A DNA stretch of 5,114 bases, taken from the NCBI GenBank assembly GCA_937989795.1, contig CALKBB010000296.1, forward strand, positions 1-5,114, given 5' to 3'. This document shows positions 1 to 5,114 of the stretch, one piece after another. The notes below the pieces were generated by a model that searched no databases, was not told where the DNA came from, and saw only the letters and a program-made list of their open reading frames with translations. The stretch is from an uncultured Collinsella sp. (GTDB lineage Bacteria; Actinomycetota; Coriobacteriia; Coriobacteriales; Coriobacteriaceae). Position 1 is the stretch's first letter. Every line of letters starts with the position of its first letter. The position numbers and the translations under genes were made by a program.

Positions 1-713
1 GGGCACTGCGCGCCGGAAAGGCCGTGCTGTGCGAAAAGCCGGCCGTTTTGAATGAAGAAGAGGCCCGTGCGATCGCCTCTGTTTCCCGTGAGTGCGGCGT
101 GCCGTTTATGGAGGCGATGAAAAATCGGTTTTGTCCGATGCGTACTCGCGTGAAGGGCTTGCTTGCGTCGGGCGAGCTCGGCCGTATCGTTTCGATCGAA
201 AGTGTGCAAAAACTCGATTATGGTGAGCCCCCTTCGAGTTATCTGCTCGATCCGTTGCAGGGTGGCTGTCTATATGACATGGGCTGCTATGCGGTCGGGT
301 GGTTTGAGGATCTGCTTGCGGGCGCTTGCGATGTTTCGTCTCGTGAAGTTCGCTGGCGTGACGTATCGGGCGGCCGCGTGGATTGGGCCGATGAGATCCA
401 TATGAGTGTCGGCGGTATACCCATTCGTATGGTGTGCGACGGCAAAGCAGCATATGAAAGCCGCTTAACGATTGCCTGCGAGTGGGGCTCGTTGGAAATC
501 GAGCGCCTCCATCGCCCCGAGCTCGCCCATGTGAAGTATTCCGACGGTCGAACGCTAGAAATAAATGCCCCGTTTGAGATCGATGATTTCTACGGCGAAA
601 TCCAGCATGCGACCCAGCTCATCCGGTCGGGGAAACTCGAGAGTCCCGTCATGCCCCTTGCCGCCACACAGCGCTGCGCGCGCATTATCGATGCAATCCG
701 TCTAGCCCTCTAG
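1..713 (+). CDS. Gfo/Idh/MocA-family NAD(P)-dependent oxidoreductase, 5'-truncated by the window edge
   Basis: Partial gene: the frame is open to the window start (first full codon at 3), and a GTG at 24 is an internal Val, not a start. The first visible residues, ALRAGKAVLCEKP, are the end of the Rossmann NAD(P)-binding domain with the EKP motif, whose Lys is catalytic in this family. Next come MEAMKNRF and then GGCLYDMGCYAV, which resemble the dihydrodiol-dehydrogenase/glucose-fructose-oxidoreductase-like branch. The C-terminal alpha/beta domain ends in a typical helix (DDFYGEIQHATQLIRSGKLE, then a helix ending DAIRLAL). About 237 residues are visible, so roughly the first 90-100 of a usual 320-350 are missing. 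The family oxidises or reduces sugars, inositols or similar polyols in the cytoplasm; the substrate cannot be read from the sequence. The family call is firm. Operon membership is unknown because the upstream part lies outside the window. Confidence 0.9.
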   Translation, partial: ALRAGKAVLCEKPAVLNEEEARAIASVSRECGVPFMEAMKNRFCPMRTRVKGLLASGELGRIVSIESVQKLDYGEPPSSYLLDPLQGGCLYDMGCYAVGWFEDLLAGACDVSSREVRWRDVSGGRVDWADEIHMSVGGIPIRMVCDGKAAYESRLTIACEWGSLEIERLHRPELAHVKYSDGRTLEINAPFEIDDFYGEIQHATQLIRSGKLESPVMPLAATQRCARIIDAIRLAL

Positions 714-741
714 GGCTTGGCGCTGACGCGTAGGGGATCAT

Positions 742-753
742 GACGCCGGCGTC
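742..753. repeat. 12-bp perfect GC palindrome in the intergenic region
   Basis: GACGCCGGCGTC reads identically on both strands. It lies 29 bp after the oxidoreductase stop. It could be a protein-binding dyad, but in GC-rich DNA a single such palindrome can arise by chance, and no second copy is seen nearby. Confidence 0.3.
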
Positions 754-777
754 CGTGGCCGTAGTGCTTGGTGGCCC

Positions 778-797
778 GCATCTCTGATGCCCCTTTT
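778..797 (+). terminator. weak terminator-like hairpin after the oxidoreductase gene
   Basis: A perfect 5-bp stem (GCATC 778-782 with GATGC 786-790) has a 3-nt loop and is followed by CCC and then TTTT (794-797). The stem is short and the T run is displaced by three C, so this is at best a weak terminator for the upstream oxidoreductase. It is the only terminator-like element between that gene and the long inverted repeat. Confidence 0.22.
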
Positions 798-800
798 ATA

Positions 801-867
801 AGTTGCGGTGGAATAGTTCCTGTTTGCGGCAGAATAGGGGCCAAACAGGAACTATTCCGCCGCAACT
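801..867. repeat. long inverted repeat: 26-bp arms, 15-nt loop, just upstream of nfo
   Basis: The arm at 801-826 pairs with 842-867. Of 26 pairs, 25 are Watson-Crick and one (809 with 859) is a U-G wobble if transcribed. The loop is 827-841. Each arm also contains an internal imperfect dyad, GGAATAGTTCC (810-820) and its complement GGAACTATTCC (848-858). No T run follows on either strand, so it does not look like an intrinsic terminator. The 3' arm ends four bases before the purine-rich ribosome binding site of the endonuclease IV gene, so in a transcript starting upstream it would form a very stable 5'-UTR hairpin. It could also be an intergenic repeat family (REP- or MITE-like) or a regulator site. 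The function is unknown. Confidence 0.85.
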
Positions 868-885
868 GATGAGGGGGAGCTGGGG

Positions 886-1752
886 ATGCTGACGATCGGG
901 TGCCATCTTTCGACGACGAAGGGCTATCGGGCGATGGGGAAGACGGCGCTGTCTATTGGCGCCAATACCTTTGCATTCTTTACGCGCAACCCGCGCGGCG
1001 GCAAGGCGAAAGACCTTGACATGGATGACGTGGCGGCCCTGCGCGAGCTTATGGAGCAAAACGACTTTGGCCCGCTCGTGGCTCATGCCCCGTATACCTA
1101 CAACCCCTGCTCGGCCAAAGAGCGGGCGCGCGAGTTTGCCCTGGAAGCCATGGCGGAGGACCTGCGGCGCATGGAAGCGCTGCCCGGCAACTACTACAAC
1201 TTCCATCCCGGCGCGCATGTGGGGCAGGGCTCCGACGCCGGCATTCAGATGATCGTCGACACCCTGTGCCAGGTGATGTTTGGGGGACAGCAGACGACGG
1301 TATTGCTCGAGACCATGGCGGGCAAGGGCACCGAGGTGGGCCGCAGTTTTGAGGAACTGGCGCTCATCATCGAGGGCGTTGCCGACAAGCGCCCCGAGCT
1401 GTCGGCCAAGTTGGGCGTTTGCCTGGACACCTGCCATGTGAATGACGCCGGCTATGACATCGTCCACGATCTTGACGGCGTGCTCGACGAGTTCGATCGT
1501 GTGGTGGGTATCGAGCGCCTGCGCGCCGTGCATATCAATGACTCCAAGAATCCCTGCGGCGCCCATAAAGATCGCCACGAGTGCATCGGCAAGGGCTACC
1601 TGGGTAGTGAAGAGTTTGGCGGCGGTATGCAGGTTATGCAGAATATTGTATCGAATGGCCGCTTGCGCGCATCGCCATTCATTCTGGAGACACCGAACGA
1701 ACTTGCAGGTTATGCGGCTGAAATCAAACTGTTAAGGTCGTTGCAGCAGTAA
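886..1752 (+). CDS. nfo: endonuclease IV (AP endonuclease, deoxyribonuclease IV)
   Basis: Cytoplasmic base-excision-repair enzyme that cuts the DNA backbone 5' of abasic sites and trims blocked 3' ends, using a trinuclear zinc site. The 288 residues are normal for the family, as a single TIM barrel. By alignment from memory with the E. coli enzyme, all nine metal ligands are present: H67 (VAHAPY), H107 (NFHPGAH), E142 (LETMAGKGTE), D181 and H184 (CLDTCHVNDAGYD), H216 (VHINDS), D229 and H231 (HKDRHE), and E268 (ILETP). The family signatures FHPG, LDTCH and KDRHECIGKG are clear. ATG 886 is the start: GAGGGGGAG (871-879) lies at a suitable distance, and the protein begins at the expected first barrel strand (IGCHLST). 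The gene stands alone between non-coding stretches. The long hairpin immediately upstream may affect its expression. Confidence 0.96.
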   Translation: MLTIGCHLSTTKGYRAMGKTALSIGANTFAFFTRNPRGGKAKDLDMDDVAALRELMEQNDFGPLVAHAPYTYNPCSAKERAREFALEAMAEDLRRMEALPGNYYNFHPGAHVGQGSDAGIQMIVDTLCQVMFGGQQTTVLLETMAGKGTEVGRSFEELALIIEGVADKRPELSAKLGVCLDTCHVNDAGYDIVHDLDGVLDEFDRVVGIERLRAVHINDSKNPCGAHKDRHECIGKGYLGSEEFGGGMQVMQNIVSNGRLRASPFILETPNELAGYAAEIKLLRSLQQ

Positions 1753-1813
1753 TGGCTGCGATAAAGTGGAGTGTTCCATGCACGTTATAGGTTTGTTTCA
1801 ATCAGTTTTCTAA

Positions 1814-1842
1814 TTGCAGATTCTTCCAAACGGGTGCATAAT
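1814..1842 (+). promoter_or_regulatory. probable sigma-70-type promoter of the ABC importer operon
   Basis: A -35-like TTGCAG (1814-1819) and a -10-like CATAAT (1837-1842, five of six matches to TATAAT) are separated by exactly 17 bp. A TG lies directly before the -10 box, and the stretch upstream (1793-1813) is markedly T/A-rich for this genome. Initiation would fall near 1849, giving a leader of about 50 nt before ATG 1900. The -35 box matches the consensus poorly beyond TTG. No clear operator is seen; the leader contains a CACGTG palindrome (1871-1876) of uncertain meaning. Confidence 0.5.
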
Positions 1843-1884
1843 AACCCTCAGTTTTTGCAGACCTCTGAATCACGTGGGGTCATT

Positions 1885-1892
1885 GGAAGGAG
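1885..1892 (+). promoter_or_regulatory. ribosome binding site that fixes the binding-protein start
   Basis: GGAAGGAG lies 7 nt before ATG 1900. The frame is open upstream to about 1771, but only the start at 1900 has a strong Shine-Dalgarno sequence and puts a lipoprotein signal peptide at the N-terminus. Confidence 0.85.
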
Positions 1893-1899
1893 ACTGATT

Positions 1900-2760
1900 A
1901 TGAAGCTGAAGAAGCTTGGCGCATTTGCCGCCACGGGTGCTATGGCGCTCGCCCTTGCTCTGACGGGCTGTGGTTCGTCCAACGCCACATCTGGTTCTGA
2001 TGCCGGTTCCAGCAGCTCTGACGACGCTAAGGTCGAGAAGGTTGACGGCTCCAAGGAGTACGCGCTCGTCAAGGACGGTACGCTGACCGTCGGCACCTCT
2101 GCCGAGTACGCGCCGTTTGAGTACAAGGATGACAACGGCGATTATCAGGGCTTTGACCTTGAACTCATCAAGGCTGTCGGCGACAAGCTGGGCCTGGATG
2201 TCGAGTATGTCAACAATGACTTTGACACGCTCGTCCCCGGCGTTGCTTCGGGCGCCAAGTATGACGTCGCCATCGCGGCTATCACCGACACGCCCGAGCG
2301 TGAGAAGGAAGTCACTTTCTCCGATTCCTACTACATGGACGATCAGGCTATCGTGACCAAGGTCGATAACACCGACATCACGGCCGACAACTACAGCGAG
2401 AAGCTCAACAACGCCGACGCTACCATCATCGTCCAGTCCGGTTCGACCGCCGAGGCCTTTGCCCAGGAGAACTTCCCCAAGGCCAAGATCGTCCCCTACA
2501 AGGACGCTACCGAGTGCTTCAGCGCCCTGCAGTCCGATAAGGGCGACGCCGTAGTCACCAACCGCTCCGTTGCCAGCCAGCTGACCGCCGAGCAGTTCAA
2601 CACCTGTCAGACCATCAAGCAGATTAGCACCGGCGAGGAGTACGCCATCGCCATCAACCAGGGCAACACCAAGCTCAAGGACGACATCAACGAGGCCATC
2701 AAGGACCTGACCGATGACGGTACCGTCGACGCCCTCATGGCTAAGTACAACATCAAGTAA
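1900..2760 (+). CDS. amino-acid ABC transporter substrate-binding lipoprotein (family 3)
   Basis: Extracytoplasmic receptor that captures the ligand for the permease and ATPase encoded downstream; 286 residues. The N-terminus is a lipoprotein signal: KLKK, a hydrophobic core, then lipobox LTGC with Cys24 as the lipidated residue. A Ser/Asp-rich linker follows (about 25-48). Residues about 55-286 form the two-lobed family-3 (PF00497-type) domain: VGTSAEYAPFEY, GFDLELIKAVGDKLGL (the family signature) and ITDTPEREKEVTFSDSYY. Aligned from memory with the Lys/Arg/Orn-binding protein, Tyr70 and Phe108 (ligand-stacking) and Arg134 (carboxylate-binding) are kept. The Asp that normally binds the alpha-ammonium group is Asn221, and the Asp used for basic side chains is Ser67. 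A polar amino acid is likely, but the ligand is undetermined. Codons are strongly biased (Lys is nearly all AAG), as in highly expressed genes. Confidence 0.93.
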   Translation: MKLKKLGAFAATGAMALALALTGCGSSNATSGSDAGSSSSDDAKVEKVDGSKEYALVKDGTLTVGTSAEYAPFEYKDDNGDYQGFDLELIKAVGDKLGLDVEYVNNDFDTLVPGVASGAKYDVAIAAITDTPEREKEVTFSDSYYMDDQAIVTKVDNTDITADNYSEKLNNADATIIVQSGSTAEAFAQENFPKAKIVPYKDATECFSALQSDKGDAVVTNRSVASQLTAEQFNTCQTIKQISTGEEYAIAINQGNTKLKDDINEAIKDLTDDGTVDALMAKYNIK

Positions 2761-2782
2761 AATAGCTACTTGATTGCTCACG

Positions 2783-2813
2783 GGCCCTTTCCGTTTTGGC
2801 GGAGAGGGCCTTT
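2783..2813 (+). terminator. hairpin 1 after the binding-protein gene (partial terminator or attenuator)
   Basis: An 11-bp stem (2783-2793 with 2800-2810, one U-G wobble at 2789/2804) has a 6-nt loop TTTTGG and is followed by only TTT and then a mixed pyrimidine run. It starts 22 nt after the binding-protein stop. The strong stem with a weak T tract fits incomplete termination or 3'-end protection of the binding-protein mRNA, common where the binding protein must outnumber the permease. Its role is inferred. Confidence 0.65.
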
Positions 2814-2824
2814 GCGCTTCTCTT

Positions 2825-2850
2825 GACGGAGAGCATTTCCGTCTCGTTTT
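2825..2850 (+). terminator. hairpin 2 in the same gap, followed by TTTT
   Basis: GACGGA (2825-2830) pairs with TCCGTC (2838-2843), with a possible seventh G-U pair. The loop is about 5-7 nt, followed by TCG and TTTT (2847-2850). It lies 15 nt after hairpin 1 and 19 nt before the permease ribosome binding site. On its own it is a modest terminator. It shares the segments CGGAGAG and TTTCCG with hairpin 1, so the two could re-pair with each other. Confidence 0.45.
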
Positions 2851-2868
2851 GCCGGCAACTTCTACGAT

Positions 2869-2873
2869 AGGAG
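2869..2873 (+). promoter_or_regulatory. ribosome binding site that selects a TTG start for the permease
   Basis: AGGAG lies 5 nt before TTG 2879. The same frame is open further upstream to a TTG at 2774, but that start has no such site and would translate straight through both hairpins. The first in-frame ATG (2954) lies inside the signal-peptide core without a Shine-Dalgarno sequence. Confidence 0.7.
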
Positions 2874-2878
2874 CCACC

Positions 2879-4240
2879 TTGTCTCGACTGAACAAAGGGG
2901 CCGCGGAGCAGCGTTTTCCACTGCCCGCCTTGCTCCAAAAGCTAGCCTGCGTCATGGCCGTGGCGCTCGCGCTGGTGTGCGCGGGGGCATATGCGCCCAC
3001 GACCGCCCAGGCGCTTGAGACCGCAAAGATTACCGCCCGACCCAACACCGGTTCGGGCAGCGATGTGGTCGGCGGCACCGAGACGCGCATTACCTGGGAA
3101 GTTCAGGCCGATGCCGACGAGGAGCTGAGCGGTCTTTCGCTGACGTTTGTCGACGGCACGACGTTTGGTACCGATGACACGCGATTGACGATGCTCTCGG
3201 GCGAGGACCTCATGGATCGTACGCCCATGAAGCCCACGTGCAAGGCTGACGGCCAGACGCTCAAGATCGACTTTGGCGAGACGGCGCCTGCCGGTGGCTT
3301 TTTCCGTGTCGAGGTTTACGGCGTGACGTTTCCCGTCGAGGGCGGCGATGAGGCCTTTAGCGGCACCTATACGCTCGCCGACGGTTCGACCAAGAAGATT
3401 TCCAAGATTCCTTCCGTCGAGATTAAGGGCGTGACGGCCTTCGATAACTTCCTGGCCGATCTTAAGGGGCAGCCGTGGGTCGAGGCCTGGAACTCCAATA
3501 TGTTCCTGCGCCTGTTCTTGAACCCGGTCATTTTGGTTCAGAGCCTGCCGATCGTCTTCAAGGGCTTCCTTATGTCGCTCTCGATCGTGCTCGTGGCATT
3601 TCCGTTGGCCATTCCCTTTGGCTTTGCGCTGTCGCTCATGCGCATTTCCAAGTCGCGCATCCTTCGTTGTCTTGCCGGCATCTATGTGAATATCATCCGC
3701 GGTACGCCGGCGTTCCTGCAGATTTACATTGCATTCTTTGGCCTGCCGCTCGCCGGCGTCAAGGTGGACGACTATGTCTTGGGCGTTATCGTCATGGCCA
3801 TGAACTCGTCCGCCTACCTGTGCGAGATCTTCCGCGCCGGTATTCAGTCGATCCCCAAGGGCCAAAACGAGGCTGCGCGTTCGCTGGGCATGAACGCGTT
3901 CCAGACGCTGCTCTATGTCATGATTCCGCAGACGTTCCGTAATGTCCTGCCTACGCTGACCAGCGAGTTCATCCTGCTTTACAAGGATACGTCGCTGCTT
4001 GCCGCCGTGGGTGTGGTCGAGATCGTCATGAACGCCCGTACCATCGTGGCCACGACGGGCTCCATTACACCGTACGTGGTTGCCGCCCTGTTCTATCTGG
4101 TCATCACCCTGCCGCTTGCGCGCTTGGTGAGCGGTCTTGAGGCGAGACTTCTGGGGACGGCCGAAACCAAAAAGAAGCGTCCCGCCAAGAGCGCCGGACA
4201 GGTTGTCGCGACGCCTGCCGATCACATCGCCGGTCTGTAA
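2879..4240 (+). CDS. amino-acid ABC transporter permease with a secreted N-terminal extension
   Basis: Membrane channel subunit of the importer; 453 residues from TTG 2879, about twice the usual 215-250 of HisM/GlnP-type permeases. Residues 1-45 look like a signal peptide: a basic start, hydrophobic core about 22-38, and likely cleavage after TAQA. Residues about 46-205 are predicted extracytoplasmic, Asp/Glu- and Gly/Thr-rich, with alternating patterns suggesting beta strands (TRITWEVQAD, LSGLSLTFVDGTTF, FFRVEVYGVTFPVE). I recognise no family there. Residues about 211-420 are the permease domain, with about five membrane segments and the His/Glu/Gln/Arg-type signature NIIRGTPAFLQIYIAFFGLP. 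The ATPase-coupling EAA loop is at 321-350 (GIQSIPKGQNEAARSLG, then IP). A basic tail (KKKRPAK) ends the protein. As the only permease gene in the operon, it probably forms a homodimer. It ends 12 nt before the ATPase gene. Confidence 0.92.
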   Translation: MSRLNKGAAEQRFPLPALLQKLACVMAVALALVCAGAYAPTTAQALETAKITARPNTGSGSDVVGGTETRITWEVQADADEELSGLSLTFVDGTTFGTDDTRLTMLSGEDLMDRTPMKPTCKADGQTLKIDFGETAPAGGFFRVEVYGVTFPVEGGDEAFSGTYTLADGSTKKISKIPSVEIKGVTAFDNFLADLKGQPWVEAWNSNMFLRLFLNPVILVQSLPIVFKGFLMSLSIVLVAFPLAIPFGFALSLMRISKSRILRCLAGIYVNIIRGTPAFLQIYIAFFGLPLAGVKVDDYVLGVIVMAMNSSAYLCEIFRAGIQSIPKGQNEAARSLGMNAFQTLLYVMIPQTFRNVLPTLTSEFILLYKDTSLLAAVGVVEIVMNARTIVATTGSITPYVVAALFYLVITLPLARLVSGLEARLLGTAETKKKRPAKSAGQVVATPADHIAGL

Positions 4241-4252
4241 GGAGGTCCTATC

Positions 4253-5005
4253 ATGAGCGAAACCAATAACTCGAACGAGGTCGTCGTCAGCATCAAGAAC
4301 CTCCAGAAGGCCTTTGGCGACAACGTGGTCCTGCGCGATATCGATCTGGATGTGCACAAGGGCGAGGTCGTCGTAGTTCTGGGTCCCTCGGGCTCGGGTA
4401 AGTCGACGATGCTTCGCTGCATCAACCGTCTTGAGCATCCCACGAGTGGCTCGATTGTCGTCGAGGGCGTGGATGTGTGCGCCAAGGGCGTTGACCTCAA
4501 TAAGGTGCGTACGCACTTGGGCATGGTGTTTCAGCAGTTCAACCTGTTCCCGCACCTGTCGGTCAAAAAGAACGTCATGCTTGCGCAGCAAAAGGTGCTC
4601 AAGCGCAGCAAGGAAGAGGCCGAGAAGATCGCCGTCGAGGAGCTCACTAAGGTCGGTCTGGCCGAGCGCATCGATTTTATGCCGAGTCAGCTTTCGGGCG
4701 GTCAGCAGCAGCGCGTGGCCATCGCCCGTGCTTTGTCGATGAATCCGCACGTGATGCTCTTTGACGAGGCCACCTCGGCGCTCGACCCTGAGCTCGTGCG
4801 CGACGTCCTGGGCGTCATGCGCGACCTGGCGCACGACGGTATGACCATGATCGTCGTGACGCACAAGATGGGCTTTGCCCGCGATGTCGCCGACCGCGTC
4901 GTCTTTATGGACGGAGGCGTCATTGTGGAAGAGGGTACGCCGAGCGAGGTCTTCGACCATCCCAAGAGCGAACGCACCAAGGCGTTTTTGGGCAATATCT
5001 CATAG
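4253..5005 (+). CDS. amino-acid ABC transporter ATP-binding protein (GlnQ/HisP type)
   Basis: Cytoplasmic ATPase that powers the importer by docking on the EAA loops of the permease; 250 residues, normal for the family. All nucleotide-binding motifs are intact: Walker A GPSGSGKS (44-51), Q-loop MVFQQFNLFPH (Gln94), ABC signature LSGGQQQR (147-154), Walker B VMLFDEA (167-173, catalytic Glu172), D-loop SALD (175-178) and switch histidine His204 (VTHKMGFAR). The Q-loop and switch sequences are those of the polar-amino-acid subfamily. No C-terminal regulatory domain is present. ATG 4253 follows GGAGGT (4241-4246) at 6 nt. The 12-nt gap to the permease stop indicates co-transcription and probably coupled translation. 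It is the last gene of the operon. The symbol glnQ is withheld because the ligand is unknown. Confidence 0.96.
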   Translation: MSETNNSNEVVVSIKNLQKAFGDNVVLRDIDLDVHKGEVVVVLGPSGSGKSTMLRCINRLEHPTSGSIVVEGVDVCAKGVDLNKVRTHLGMVFQQFNLFPHLSVKKNVMLAQQKVLKRSKEEAEKIAVEELTKVGLAERIDFMPSQLSGGQQQRVAIARALSMNPHVMLFDEATSALDPELVRDVLGVMRDLAHDGMTMIVVTHKMGFARDVADRVVFMDGGVIVEEGTPSEVFDHPKSERTKAFLGNIS

Positions 5006-5046
5006 ATGATCAGCAGCGTCTCGGAATGAGAGTTTGCTTGAGCGGG

Positions 5047-5080
5047 CGGGGCCGTGGCAATGATGTTGCGGCCCCGTTTT
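5047..5080 (+). terminator. strong intrinsic terminator of the ABC importer operon
   Basis: An 8-bp GC stem (CGGGGCCG 5047-5054 with CGGCCCCG 5069-5076) continues inward with wobble and Watson-Crick pairs to about 13 bp around a 4-nt loop. It is followed directly by TTTT (5077-5080). It lies 41 nt after the ATPase stop. Nothing further can be identified in the last 34 bases of the window. Confidence 0.88.
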
Positions 5081-5114
5081 GCATTTCGGATAAAGGTCTC
5101 GTCGCTGCCCTGGC

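Noticed and set aside
796..1578. A 260-codon open frame on the minus strand over nfo and the inverted repeat
   Set aside because: It is antisense to a gene with all catalytic residues intact, and its N-terminal part is just the translated inverted repeat.
886..1752. A sugar isomerase/epimerase of the same TIM-barrel superfamily, as often found beside Gfo/Idh/MocA oxidoreductases
   Set aside because: All nine endonuclease IV metal ligands and the KDRHECIGKG signature are present, which sugar isomerase relatives lack as a set. The adjacent oxidoreductase is separated by non-coding DNA.
1740..1762. A hairpin of about 8 bp around the nfo stop codon (1740-1747 with 1755-1762)
   Set aside because: It has two wobble pairs and no T run after it, and lies partly inside coding sequence, so it is too weak to call a terminator.
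1771..1899. A 43-residue N-terminal extension of the binding protein from an upstream start
   Set aside because: It would include the promoter and Shine-Dalgarno sequence and would bury the lipoprotein signal peptide. The site at 1885-1892 clearly favours ATG 1900.
2924..2992. A lipobox at Cys34 of the permease signal peptide, which would make it a lipoprotein
   Set aside because: The residue before Cys is Val (ALVC), not Gly/Ala/Ser as a lipobox requires. The downstream TAQA site fits ordinary signal peptidase better.
1870..3090. A 406-codon open frame on the minus strand over the binding-protein gene
   Set aside because: It is the reverse shadow of a strongly codon-biased gene, runs through the hairpin region, and has low-complexity Val/Leu/Asp/Gly repeats with no domain.
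2942..4960. A 672-codon open frame on the minus strand across the permease and ATPase genes
   Set aside because: It lies antisense to two genes with clear motifs. Its Arg/His/Asp-rich composition is what the reverse strand of GC-rich codons gives, and it has no recognisable domain.

Overview
The window is about 5.1 kb of GC-rich DNA with every recognisable gene on the + strand. The codon choice, the lipoprotein-type solute-binding protein and the style of the proteins suggest a high-GC Gram-positive. My best guess is a gut Coriobacteriia relative such as Collinsella. That placement is an impression from reading the sequence and has not been tested against a database.

Layout: (1) Positions 1-713 hold the 3' part of a Gfo/Idh/MocA-family oxidoreductase that enters from outside the window. 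(2) Positions 714-885 are non-coding. They carry a weak terminator-like hairpin and a striking 26-bp-arm inverted repeat (801-867) directly in front of the next gene's ribosome binding site. (3) Positions 886-1752 encode endonuclease IV (Nfo), a base-excision-repair AP endonuclease with all nine expected metal ligands. (4) Positions 1753-1899 are a leader with a plausible sigma-70-type promoter. (5) Positions 1900-5005 are a three-gene amino-acid ABC importer operon: a lipoprotein solute-binding protein (1900-2760), a permease (2879-4240) and an ATPase (4253-5005). The operon ends at a strong intrinsic terminator (5047-5080).

The three operon products should form one importer. The lipid-anchored binding protein captures a polar amino acid or similar ligand outside the membrane. 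A probably homodimeric permease carries it across, and the GlnQ-type ATPase drives transport. Two tandem hairpins lie in the 118-nt gap between binding protein and permease. With a TTG start on the permease, they suggest deliberate step-down expression after the binding protein.

The most unusual feature is the permease. It has a signal peptide and roughly 150 residues of predicted extracytoplasmic, probably beta-rich sequence fused ahead of an otherwise standard HisM/GlnP-type transmembrane domain. The binding protein also departs from the usual amino-acid pocket, with Asn where the alpha-ammonium-binding Asp is expected. Otherwise the window looks like ordinary chromosomal housekeeping and transport DNA. 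I found no CRISPR array, tRNA, rRNA, transposase or phage gene.
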